Source: Ceratotherium simum simum (Eukaryota > Chordata > Mammalia > Perissodactyla > Rhinocerotidae). Taken from it: a stretch of DNA of 64,000 nucleotides. The notes under the pieces were generated by a model, which was not told where the DNA came from, ran no database searches, and was given only the letters and a program-made list of their open reading frames with translations. Each line of letters opens with the position of its first letter. Within the stretch, counting starts at the first letter, position 1. The stretch spans positions 117,614-181,613 of the forward strand of contig NW_004454177.1 of assembly GCF_000283155.1 (NCBI RefSeq), in the 5' to 3' direction. Positions 35,827-47,900 of this stretch are shown piece by piece. Both the position numbers and the translations under genes were made by a program.

Positions 35827-36077
35827 GGGGCTGGCCCAGGGGTGTAGTGGTTAAGTTCACATGCTCCACTTCAGCAGCCGAGGCAGGGTTCATGAGTTGG
35901 GATCCTGGGTGCAGACCTATGCACTGCTCATCAAGCCATGCTGTGGCAGGTGTCCCACATATAAAGTAGAGGAAGACAGGCATGGATGTTAACCCAGCGC
36001 CAATCATGCTCAGCAAAAAGAGGAGGATTGGCAACAGATGTTAGCTCAGGGTTAATCTTCCTCATCAAAAAAAAAAA
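35827..36077 (+). mobile_element. ERE SINE, diverged subtype
   Basis: Head GGGGCTGGCCCAGGGGTGTAG, GTTGGGATCCTGGGTGC; body CCATGCTGTGGCAGG and CATATAAAGTAGAGGAAG; tail AGAGGAGGATTGGCAACAG and an A-run to 36077. Inserted in the same L1M element. The duplication is unclear. Confidence 0.9.
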
Positions 36078-36393
36078 GACTGAAGTATATGTTGTCTACA
36101 AGACATCCATTTTAAATATAAACACTCAAATAGGTTAAAAGTAAATGGATGGAGAAATATATGCCATGCTAACACTAATCAAAAGAAAGCTGAAGTGGCT
36201 ATATTAATCTCAAACAAATCAAATTTCAGAACAAGGAAAATCATCAGTGATAAAAGTGAGTGTTACATAATGATAAAAGGGTCAGTTCTCTAAGAAGATA
36301 TAATATTCCTAAATGTGTATGCACCTAACCAGAGAACATCAAAATATGTGAGGCAAAAACTGATAGAACTGAAAGGAAAAACAGAATACATGG
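36078..36393 (+). mobile_element. Ancient L1M LINE, ORF2 fragment (part 3)
   Basis: 'CTGAAGTATATGTTGTCTACAAG', 'AATGGATGGAGAAATATATGCC', 'GTGGCTATATTAATCTCAAAC' and 'GTGTATGCACCTAACC' correspond to an internal part of L1 ORF2. Sense, decayed. Confidence 0.7.
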
Positions 36394-37262
36394 AGTTAGC
36401 TCATCGCATGGGATTTTTTTTGGTTTCCTTCTGGTCAATCAGATACGTCAAGCAGATGGACTGTTTTTGAGAAAGCAATGGCTGGGAGTTGAGAGAACAG
36501 CAAATGCTAAATGACTGTGTTGGAACTGGGGAAAATAGGCAATGGGTTTCATTAAGAAGTCTACGTAGAACATGGTGTCCTGCACTGGAGGCATTGGGCT
36601 CAGTTTGAGGGGGAGAATCTTGAGGCAATGCCATCTGCCATCTTTCTTGTGGCCAAGTCTGCAGCAGCCAGGAAACAACTGCAGGTGGGGACAACCAACT
36701 GGAGACGAGAGCAGCTTCTCTCCTGGGATCCTTGCCCAGATCATCAGTTCCTAAAAGCACAGATGGTGCTTTATATTTTCTTCAAACATGAATCACCAGC
36801 CCTGAAAGTGGGCTTCAATAAATATGCCAAAACATATACTTGTTGATTATGTAGACTGATGTGTTTAGATTTGAGAAATTTACAGTTGGTACATTTTATA
36901 GCATGAGAGTTCAATGGAAAAATAAAACCATGCTGCTTTAAAACTGTAGTTGATTCTGCACTTTAAAGGAGAAGACAAAAAAGACGATTTTTTGTTGTCG
37001 TCGTTGTTTGTTTTGTTTTTAGCTTTAGAAGTCCCCAAGCCTTAGCTTAGTCTGGAAGCTGAAGGATGAGAAAAGGGGAGGTGAACAATAAATATAATAA
37101 TATGCTCTGCATAATAAATGTAAAAGGCCATCTTTTTGTGGGCAGAGAGTAGTTCTACAAGTTTCATGGTCTTTAGGAAGCTGTTTCTTCTGTCATTACA
37201 TCGATAGGGCCTATCTGGATGGCAGACTTGAATACAAGCCTATTTCACGAAAAGTCTAAGCC
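36394..37262. other. Unassigned segment, higher G+C, open in several frames
   Basis: A block with higher G+C than its flanks (about 36.45-36.77 kb), starting near an 8-nt T-run (36414-36421). It has minus-strand open frames of 119 (36401-36760) and 98 (36448-36744) codons, plus-strand frames of 72 and 60 codons, and a plus-strand AATAAA at 36816. I do not recognise any family. It could be a processed pseudogene or an unusual repeat. The 36.96-37.26 kb remainder is featureless. Confidence 0.3.
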
Positions 37263-37435
37263 CTCACTTCTCAAAGATTAATGTGCATATGAATTACCTG
37301 GAGATCTCGTTAAAATGTAGACTTTGATACAGTAGATCTTGGGGTTGCCTGAAATTCTGCATTTCTAACAAGCTTCCGAGTGATGCAACAGCCCTATTCC
37401 ACAGGTCACATTCCGCCGTAAGCAAACTTGGAAGA
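37263..37435 (+). mobile_element. MER20 (hAT-Charlie DNA transposon relic)
   Basis: 'CACTTCTCAAAGATTAATGTGC', 'GAATTACCTGGAGATCTCG', 'AAATTCTGCATTTCTAAC' and 'AAGCTTCCGAGTGATGC' follow the MER20 consensus as I remember it. Non-autonomous, ancient. Confidence 0.7.
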
Positions 37436-37559
37436 AAGTTCTGGGAGATCAGCATCCACTATGCAAGTCAGGCAAATTGTCCTAATGCCAGTTAACTCAA
37501 CAGCTTAACAGAACTCAGGTCTAGGACATCCCCTACCTCAGTGAACAGATACTGAGGTC

Positions 37560-37740
37560 CTGTTCAGAATTCTTGAGTATTCAAGATGAAAGTGATAATA
37601 GAGTTCTAGTTTAATCCCTTAGTTTTACAGATGGGGATACCAGGCTCCTGAGGGGTTAAATCATTTGTCATCATCACATAACTATTTAAGTGTACGGTCA
37701 GGATTCTAATAGTAGTTTTCTGGTCAGTGTCCTTTACTTG
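37560..37740 (-). repeat. MIR SINE fragment, antisense
   Basis: 'TTTTACAGATGGGGATACC', 'GAGGGGTTAAATCATTTG' and 'AGTGTACGGTCAGGATTC' follow a reverse-complement MIR. Confidence 0.5.
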
Positions 37741-38098
37741 CCTCATATATGAAAGGAAATCAGCCTACAACAGAGGATATGGGGACAGGACACAGTGTGA
37801 ATAGTGGAGGCATCAGAAAAGTTGGGAGGAAAAACAAGGGATAATAAAACTAATGCAGGTTCAATGAATATATCTATAAAAGATCAGATACAACAAAGTA
37901 CAGTGTAGATATAGTCATTTTAATATTGATACAACAGCATTTTAGAGGACAACAACATAAAATGGGGTCATTTCCACTAGGACAGAGTATGTGGGACACA
38001 AGGGTCAGAAGCAATTAGAGGGAGCACCTTTCCTCCTCACGAGGTGAGTGATACAGGTTCGGGTCTCAGGTAAAACTGCCTTTAGACCTGCTTTCCCC

Positions 38099-38104
38099 TT
38101 TATT
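38099..38104 (-). terminator. Candidate poly(A) signal of VWA5A
   Basis: TTTATT on the plus strand is AATAAA on the minus strand, the first canonical signal I see below the VWA5A stop codon (about 775 bases downstream). It would give a 3' UTR of about 0.8 kb. A 3' RNA end map would decide. Confidence 0.4.
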
Positions 38105-38878
38105 ATACTAGATCAGAGCTTCACTTAGAAGCCCCATGGTTTCACGCAAGGACTAAGGATTCCACTATCACCCTCTTACTAAGATGCTTAATGATTAAGG
38201 AGAAACATCTGTCTCCAACAACTACAACTCAACCCAAGCCCCTTAGGCAGTAGGAAGAAAGGCATGTAATATAGGCTAGCAAAACCCAAGCGGAATCCAT
38301 CAAGAAGGTCGCCGACAGTGCCAACTCTCACAGCAGACCCCTTGAGTCTCTTTCTTTGTGATCTTGAAGTTATATTGATCCTGATGTTGGCTTTCAACCT
38401 CCCCTCCAGCTCTTCACCCTATCTAAGAATAGAAAACTGTATAGCTCACCAGTCTGGTCCTGATAATTATATAAGACCAAAAGTGAATAGCCAAATATGA
38501 TGCAGAGAATTCTCTAATTCAGGCATTTCCTAACATCAATACTGCAACCTTTAGTCTGCAGTCCATGTTACCTGTTTTTCATGTTGTCACTCTAGAAAAC
38601 CTGGGAGGAACGTTACTGCCTATGAATTCTTTGAATTCCTCCAAGAAAGGGAGGAGATTCTGGGACCACTGACACTTGGCTGAGGGTACATGTTGGGAAA
38701 GGAAGTTCATATCCAAAGGGAACCTGGAATGGACAGGCAAGGTGGGGTGGGCATCCTTTACCTTTATGACAAGAAACTGACAGGATAGGTGTAAAACACA
38801 AAACACATCACAGCAGAAGAAAGAGTAAAGAAAGGGACAGTGGCATAGGAGAGGCACTTGTTTTCCTGGACGATATCC

Positions 38879-38958
38879 TCAAAAGGCAAAGATGGCAGGA
38901 TCCACAGTTGATTTCAGGAAAGCAACAGCAGCTTTCACAAGCACATGCATGATGGAGC
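38879..38958 (-). CDS. VWA5A: VWA5A coding exon 17 (terminal)
   Basis: Acceptor AACAG at 38959-38963; phase 1 in. Encodes residues 760-785, ending FLKSTVDPAIFAF, the conserved C-terminus, followed by TGA at 38881-38879. The 3' UTR continues below. Confidence 0.95.
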
Positions 38959-41900
38959 CTGTTATGAGGAGAAAACAAGAGTTAGGGCTGAGGGACAGCC
39001 ATGAGAGCAAATGCTCTTCTCCTAGTCTCCCCTAAACTTCCTGATCATCTCCCCTGAATCCTGCTTTTACCTTTCCTCAATGCCCCTGACTTTTCTCTTC
39101 CTACTACCCAGATTCCTTTTAGTCTTCTCTGGCCCCAGACATACACAGTAGCAGTGAGATTATAAACATCTAAGTCCAGTCTTATATACTCAGTACAGGA
39201 TCGAGATAGTGAGTAAAATAAATGCCACTTTATGTATGTCCTTCTCACAATTCACACTCCTCATCCACATCCTTTTCCCGCTTTACTCACCTCTCCCCTC
39301 CCCCAATTTAAGATTTCACACTTATCCTGCTAAGGAAAGAACTATCTGAGAGACGAGCAAAGGTCTGAACCAGGATGGTCAGGGGAGGAGACTATGGGGA
39401 TTCTCTCTTGGTCACCCTCTGTCAGGCCTAGAGGCTCAGTGCCTGAAAAGATGACTAGCTTCCTAAGGAGGGAAAGAGATGAGTCTTAGGATTATGCTCC
39501 TACCTGCATGGAAGCGAATCCAGGCCACCGCTTTCCTTTCCAGAAGCTCCCATTCACACATTGAGTCCTTACCATTGGTATGCAGCCAGAGCACTGCCAG
39601 GACTGTGGCCCAGCTTGAGGAATCCACATTCTGAACAACAGACAGAGACTTCTCTGAAACCTCCAAGTTAGAGCAGGACGCCCCTCAAGGAGATGCAAAA
39701 AGCTCCACTCCCTCCTCACTTAGCATCCCCCAAACTGCTGCTAAATGGGATTACCTGGTCTCTCTTTACTGCTCTACGATTTGCAAGGCATAATGCCAGT
39801 GTCTGAACCTCAGGGCAACAACCCACTGAGTCTTAGGGTAGAAAGGTCTTAAGTTTTAAATCCAGCATAACCACGAGGACAGTGCTTGAAACTCCTAAAA
39901 CATCTCCAACAAGGATTACCCAACTGTGATAAGAGAAACACATGCATAGTTGCTTATATATTTTATAAAGTACCTTCATGTTTTTTTATTTCAGTCCTCA
40001 CCAAAAAAAACAAAAAATGAAGAATTATCAATAATCACTTTTTTTATTTTTTGGTGAGGAAGATGGGCCCTGAGCTAACATCTGTTGCCAATCTTCCTCT
40101 TTTTGCTAAGGAAGATTGTCGCTGAACTAACATCTGTGCCAATCTTCCCCTATTTTTTGAATGGGGGAGGCTGCCACAGCATGGCTTGATGAGCGGTGTA
40201 TGGGTGCACACCCAGGATCCGAGCCCACGAACCCTGGGGTGCCAAAGTGGAGCATGCAAACTTAACCACTACCCCACCAGGCTGACCCCAATGATCACAT
40301 TTTTAAAAGAGAAAACTGATTCGTACAAAAGTGAAATGATTTGCCCAAAGTTAGGCTCTAGCAAATGACAGAGCTAGGACTGGAGGCCAAATATTCTGAT
40401 TTGAGTCATATTGCTCAATAGAAAGTCTCAGCTATAGAATGGAAAATGTTCTTCCGTGACTTCTCGCCCACAGCTCCCAACTTTAGTTTCTAGAGTGAAC
40501 AGATCAAGAAAAGTTCCTCATTTATATCACGACTTTTAAAATTTGGAAACAGCTATCATGTCCCCTCTGAGAAGTCTTGTTTCAGATCAAAATTCCCAGT
40601 TCCTTTAATTCTTCCTTAAGAGGAGTGCTTATGTCAAAGCAGGAAGAATCCCCACGCTTGTTCTCCTAGTCTAGAAACAAACATCACAGTGATTTTTAAC
40701 ATATATCTCCTTAAATGGTCACATCTGGAAATTCTATGACCACAGCCCAAAAACACATGAGACATATAGCTTTTCTGACAATTCTGTTCTTTCCACTGAT
40801 CATGTTACAAATATGCAGATTCATATTGTTTATGGTCATCTAAAATCTCTGATTGTTATGGGCAACAGCTCTTAAGTCATTTTGCTTCTATTCTCTATTT
40901 GTATAGTTGAGAATTTAGAATCAAAAACAGTATTTTTATTTCTACTAAGTTTTTTTTTTCCCCCATGGAAAATTGCAAGTCACTGTTCAAGGTCTTTTGG
41001 GATCCTGATTTTCTTGTCTAATACTCTATTTCCCAGTTTTGTCATATACAAGTAGGAAAGCACTGGTCTACATTTTCACATAAATCTTCATTTAAAATAC
41101 GTACCCCTAGAGAATTCGGAGCCTGGTGGGTCTGAAATGCTGTTTCAAGTTTGAATAAATTCATTATTCAGTGCTGTGGGTTTTCAACTAGTTTGCACTC
41201 AATCCACATACTCATCATTAAAAAAAAAATTCAAATTCCTTACTGAAATTCAGATACACCAGGGCTCTTGATTCCCTTGATTTACTGGCCCAGTTACCAT
41301 GTCAAAGAAGGAAATGTTAGTGTGACACGTCTTGTTCTCAATGAAACTAAGTTAGAACTTCACGATCCTTGTATTTTCTTCTGATTGTTTATAATTTTAA
41401 TTATTTATTATTTGTTCTACAACAGTATTTTTCAATAGAAATATAATGCTAGACACATATAATTTTAAATGCCCTAGTAGCCACAGGTAAAAATGTAAAA
41501 ACAAAGAGGTACTATTATTTTACTAATACATTTTCTTTGACCTAATATATTCAAAATATCATTTTAACATAATCATGTAAAAATAATTGTCGAAATATTT
41601 TACATTCTTTTTTTATATTGTCTTTGAAATCAGTACGTATTTCACAATTATAGCACACCTCAATTCAATTAAAAATTTAGTTCCTCATTGGCATTAGCCA
41701 CATTTTAAGAGCTCAAGAGCCACATATGACTAGTGGATACCGTACTGGATGGTGCAGTTATAGGATATCGGAAGTTTATTTAATCACCTCCCATATTTTG
41801 AAAATTCAGAATGACACTTGTCTTTCAGGATTTTGGCATTTGTCTGATATTTAACAATTTCTCAATTAGAAGATTTAGTATTTACCTTGAAATTCTGGAA

Positions 41901-44900
41901 CGTAATTTGTCCTCGTTAGCATACTGGAACACATTTGAAATAATTAAGTCATGCCTATTAATACTTCACCTATTCTGACTTCAATGACATTTTGCTAATT
42001 TCTGGAGTACTTCCTTTTATACAAAGATGTGGGTTCTGAAGACAGATAATCCTAGAATTGAATTCAGCTCTGCCACTGACTGGCTGGGTAAACTCAGACA
42101 CATCATTACACTTCTCTGGGCTTCAGTTTCTTCATCTATAAACAGCAACGTGAATAGGATTTACCTTAACTAATTGTTGTGATGAATAAATAAGATCATG
42201 AATGTTAAGTGCTTAGCACAGTGCCTGGCACAGAGTAATTGTTCAATAAACATTAGTTATTATAACTAATATAACTATAACTAACCCTACTAGCTATACC
42301 ATTAGTTTCTTGTTCTTTCTGCTCTAACACATCCAGAAAAATCTTCAGCCTCTATTTATAAGAAATTAATTTAGTCTATGGCCTCCTATATTTTCCTTCC
42401 TCTGGTGAGTCATGATTCACCCCAATTCTCATTAATGACTCCAATCCCTCAAAAACATATGTACTGCTTTTTTCTTCTCTGAATCTCACCTTGACAGGGA
42501 GTGCAGCCAGTATGTCTTCCAAATTCATACCGAGGGCCATGGCCAGACTTTCATTCAGATCCCAGGAACCATCTGCATTTTGGAGGGAAATCAGCTGCAC
42601 AAGGTGATTATTTCCAAAGACTTTGGGGGAGAAAAAAAGAGAGAGGATGAGGAATTAGGGAGCTATTGGCCCCTTAGCACACCTGAGAGAGACAGGTCTG
42701 AATTCAGGGACAGGCTGTAGTGATAGCACAGAGCTAAGCAAATCCTACCAAGATCCCAATTTCAGTCCTTCCCCTAGGAGACATGCATTTTCTCTGTGAC
42801 AACGTAGGCCACCTGAGTGAGGGACCGACTCTAGAGGAGCTGCATTTAAAAATTCAGCAACAGGGGCCGGCCCAGTAACATAGTGGTTAAGTTCGCGTGT
42901 TCCACTTCAGCAGCCCGGGGTTTGCTGGTTTGGATCCCGGGCATGGACCTACTCACTGCTCATCGAGCCAGGCTGAGGTGGCATCCCACACAGAAGAACT
43001 AGAAGGACGTACAACGAGGATATACAACTATGTGCTGGGGCTTTGGGGAGAAAAAAGAAAGAGGAAGATTGGCAACAGATATTAGCTCAGAGCTAATTTT
43101 CCTCCAAATAAATAAATAAATAAAAATAAAAATTCAGCAACAAGAAAAAGATACGGGTACTAAAGAACCCACAGGATACTGCTGTTTAAAATCTTATCCA
43201 TTCTTGTTGAAATGGTCTTTAAAACTTCAAGTATATTAAAAAATTCTAGACAAATACAGCCTGAATTTTAATTATCAAAAATTTCAAAACAAAGCAGATA
43301 TAACTGTCCAGCAGTTAGCAGTCTACCTCAAACAATAGTCTCGTGTTTGTCTAATCCTGGTGGTGTGAAAATTACTTAAAGACCACACAATTTTCATAGA
43401 AAGTATCTCACACTGACTTTCTATCATACAAGATGATGTACTTAAAGCAACTTAGAAATTAGTAGGCTAGAAAAACATTTCTACTCCAATGGGGAAAAAA
43501 AAAATCTAAGGCTCTGAATTTCAACAGCCTTAGTTTGAATCTCAGCTCTGGTAAGACTCAGAATGCAATAGTTATTTAACTAACGGGAATCTCAGCCTTC
43601 TCTGTAAATTGGAGACAATAGGCCTAATGCATGAGAAAGAATATAAAGTACTGAGAAGGCCTCTAAGTGGCTCACCACAAATAGTAGTTGCTAATTCATT
43701 CACAAAAACCAGCAGCATAACACTGCTGGGTAATTTTTCTTTCTACTTTGGTAAGAGGAAATAAGAGAGAAAGCTCAGAGTGGGGATATTCTAAGTTACT
43801 GGGATATTAGGACAGCGTAGAAAACCCACACAGACTGAGAACCTACTCTGTGGATAACATTAAGGAGGTTCTCATGACAACACTATGAGGTGAGAAGTTG
43901 TGCAGCTGAGAGAACTAAGGCTCTAAGAAGTGAATTAATTTCCCTAAAACCCCACAGTGATTGGGAGTACACCAATCTGAATCCACCTTAGACCTCGAAG
44001 CCCTCTCTTTAACTAGAGCCTAGGGAGAATGGATAAGTCGAGAATAAGTGGCAAAGAAGATGTTTAAACTGTTAAACAATTGTACACCACAAACTCTTGC
44101 TACAATAATTGGCGACTAGAAAGAAGTTGCTTTAAAGCCTGTTTTAGTAGAAAAGGCATCCCTTAGTGGTGAAATGTACTTTGACTCAATCTGTCATGTA
44201 CATGAGAAGCCCAGTTGCTTGTAACACAAGGCAATGACCAAGGAACACCCTGGTGACAGAGAGAGTCATCAGATAGCATCAGGAACGTCTATCTTTAAAC
44301 CCAACTTGTAAAAAGACGACCAATGCAGCAGGGGCCCAAACAAGGCGGCAGCAGAGTTCTATAGGAGGAGGGCCCCAGCCTGTAGGCAAAGTGTGAGCTG
44401 AGATGGCAAAAGCAGTTTGTTTAACTGGGACTCAACCCAGACTCCACTGGGGTAGGTTTCAAGGTCCTATATTGTAGACTAATGAAGCTGTGCTGGCTCT
44501 GGCAAATATAGGGAGTGGACAAATCTCACCCTCTGCTTGATGCTCTTCAAACAGATTACCTCCTGGGTAGAGAAAGCCACAAGATAGCAGAGCATGGAAG
44601 ATTAGATCTTCAGTCCCCATAGACCAGAGAAGAGAACTGAGATCCACCTCACCTGTATGGTGAGTTTCCAAGTTGGTCTCGCTGGTGGAAGAACAAGCCC
44701 TTTCCATCTCAGGAGAGGTCTCTTTGAGAGGCACGCATTTCCTCTTTAGTCTATGACCAAGAGCTTGGGTTTTATGTAATCCTATATGTGTGACAGACAA
44801 ACACTGGTGAGAAAAAGTCCCTGGAAAGACGCTCACCTAGAGAGTACAGGCCCTTGTTAATCATGGGCTTATAGGGATCATGACCATTCCGCTGGTATGA

Positions 44901-47900
44901 CATCCTCGAGTAATAAGAAGTGCTCCTCGTGGGCCGAGATGCAGGAGGACGGTAGGAGGACGAGGTCTTTGAATGAGCTGAAAAACCAGTACAGACATTG
45001 ACCTGAGGCTCCCTCTGCTCTCTGCTGTAGGCGAAGGGCCCTGATAATGTGAGACACATACCTTCCTATCCATGTCAGCCTCTGTCACCATCTTTATTGT
45101 GCATTTTTTCTTCTCTCATAAGCCCACCTCCTACAGACACCCTCACCCTCTGAGCTCTTTGTACTGTGTCCTCTGGAACCCTTGATACATGATAATGATC
45201 TTTCCTGCATCTTTAGTTTTATTACAGGAGGCTTCTTCTAACTATTTATCTTAACTTTAAAACTAATTTTTCCTTCCAAAAAAACTGTTCTCTCTCTATC
45301 CCTCGCAAATGATGGTTGCTCAAGGTATCACACCCTAAGTACCCAGGTTTGGGAGGTGGGGCTGGCAACCTCATCAGTCCCAATTGCCATATGCAGATCT
45401 TCCACCCTTACTGGATTACCTTCCTCATATCCTCACTTCTGTCAACCTCCAACCTCTTTGTCACTTCCCATCATTCACTGAAGTATCTGAAAGCTAGATC
45501 ATAGACTTCCACTTCATTGTGAAGCTGCCATCATCTTGACAGATGTCAGTAGCCATGTAGATAACCTATCCAACACCCTAATTCAAAGCTTCTTAACTTC
45601 TTCAAATCAAATGGCTTCAGCCTCCATCCTACTTCAGCCATTCCCTCCCAAGCCAGGACTTCGTTATCTACTGGAATTGTTCCACCTGTCAAAAAAACCC
45701 TGCTTTTTAAATACAATATCCAATTTTTCCAGGTTTATAACTCAGAAATTCCTATTTTACTTGGTTTTTGACCTCATTAGGACTTCTAAATCCTAGTCTC
45801 CTCTGCTTTTTTCCTATATATCAACTTTCATCTTTACTCTCTTCTCCATTTAGCCTAAATCTCAGGTCCAACACTTTACTACACTCTTATCAACATCTTC
45901 AATTCCATGTCCCTAATTTCCTTTAATCACACCTGACTGGCAAAACCCCAACCTCAATATGGAGCCAACACTCTACTCCCTTCATTCTTATACCAAAGCT
46001 ACTGAGTACTGCTGAAATGAATCACACAAACCATGATTCCCTTTAGTAGTTTGGTGCCACTAAAAAAGTCAAGTTATCAAAACTAACACTCCTTGACAAA
46101 TGCTGTTTCTCCTTGGGCATTTTACTCTCCAATTGTCCACAGTGGCTATTTCAAACCCTTTCCTCAAATTCTCTATTGTACCACTTCTAGTCTCATACCC
46201 GTTAGTTAATCTTACTGTCTCTTTCACTAAAATTATAGAAAAACTATCAGACAGAAACTCCAAAAACTTGCCTCTCAGCCTATGAATCTAAAATCTAATC
46301 CCATCAAGTTTCGTCTACTTCCTGGCAATAGCAGGAGAATGTCCTAATACTTGTCCTATTATAGGCTAATCCGTCCACTGCTGCTCTAGATCTCACCCTC
46401 TCTCACTTCCTCAAATACCCTACTCAATCAGCAACCCTTTTTCCCCCCAATATTTTCAACCTCTCTATGGGCACTTTCTTGTTAGCATCATAACATCCTC
46501 AAATCTCTCCCATTCTGAAATTTTAAAGAGATATAACACACAAAAAACCACCTCAACTCTACAGCCTCTTCTATAGATATCACTCTTTACTCCTTCCCCT
46601 TTTCAGGTTAACAGTTATAAAAGGTGTCTATACAAGCTGCCCCTCATTTCCCACCTCTCATTTACTCCTTAAAATTCTCTGATATGGATTCTTTCCTGAT
46701 CTCAGCCAATGAAACTGCTCTTGATGAGATTAGCAGGACTTATTTGGTATTAACCCAATAGTCTCTTTTCAGTTTTTACTTTGACTTCTCTGCTGTTTCT
46801 GATACTTTGATAACTTCCTTTGTTTTATCATAGTTTCTTTTTGTTTTGAGTATGTAGTCACTTCTTTTCTTCCTATTTTATTCCTTTTTATTCTGGTTTG
46901 GGGATTCATCTGCTACTCATCCCTTAGATACTGGGTATTCTTACCCCCTTTTTCATCTCACTTTATACCTGTCCTCTGAATAATCTCATTCATTCTCATG
47001 ACTTCAGTTATCACCTAAATACTAAATATTGCCAAAGGTATACCTTCATCACTGACCTCTATTCTGACCACCAAACCCTTCTTTTCCCTTTCTACTGGAC
47101 CTCTTCCTGTGGATATTTCATAGGCAACTCATGTTCAAAATGCTCTAAAAATAATTCAGCAATTTACCCCCTAAACTTGAGTTTTTTTGTTACTCATTTA
47201 AATAAACGGTACCATCATCCACCCAGTTGCACAACTGGAAATCTAGGCTCACCTTGAAGCCTGCCTCTAGAACTAACATCATCCATTCCCCTCCAGCCGT
47301 GGAATCTTGCCCAGGGAATTTCTCTACCTGATCCTAATCCTCAAGCCTCTAATATCTATAATCAAGCCTGCCTGTTTTATGCCTGAGACAATCCCAGCAA
47401 TCAGCACCCATTCCCTAACACTACCAGGTTGTTCATCAGCCATCTGTGTAATCATTAACCATCCAATTATCAATAGGATAAATCACCATCAGACTTAGAC
47501 AGTGTGACTACTCATTTGTATGTGTGTTTTCTTTGTTTTTTTCCCTTGAATTATTTTAAATCTCTTTGTCAATGAGATATATTCTAGTTCCCTAAAACAG
47601 AAAAGTTTATCACCAGCCAGAAATCTTAGATGTGGAGAGACAAGAAAAAATGCAACTTAAGGACATTTCACAAACTTTTCCCTTAAATGTTGTGTTCACA
47701 TACCCAGAACCCCTTATTTTATATGAGTTTGAATGGGGTAAAACTCACCACCTTGATGACGTCTTGATAGCACAGGAAAAGCACCGCAAAGAATTGGCCT
47801 TGGAATGTCCCTATGAGCCAGGGGCCCCTGAACGGGCTTGTTGAGATCCTTGTTGATGGCAACAAAAGCTGTGTGGGAGCTTATGACTCCACACTCAATG

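Noticed and set aside
44459..44836. Minus-strand open frame of 125 codons next to VWA5A exon 14
   Set aside because: It lies below the strong GTGAGC donor of exon 14 in another frame and has no family match; intronic.
45316..45796. Plus-strand open frames of 62 and 86 codons
   Set aside because: Within a long diverged L2 element; chance frames in pyrimidine-rich DNA.
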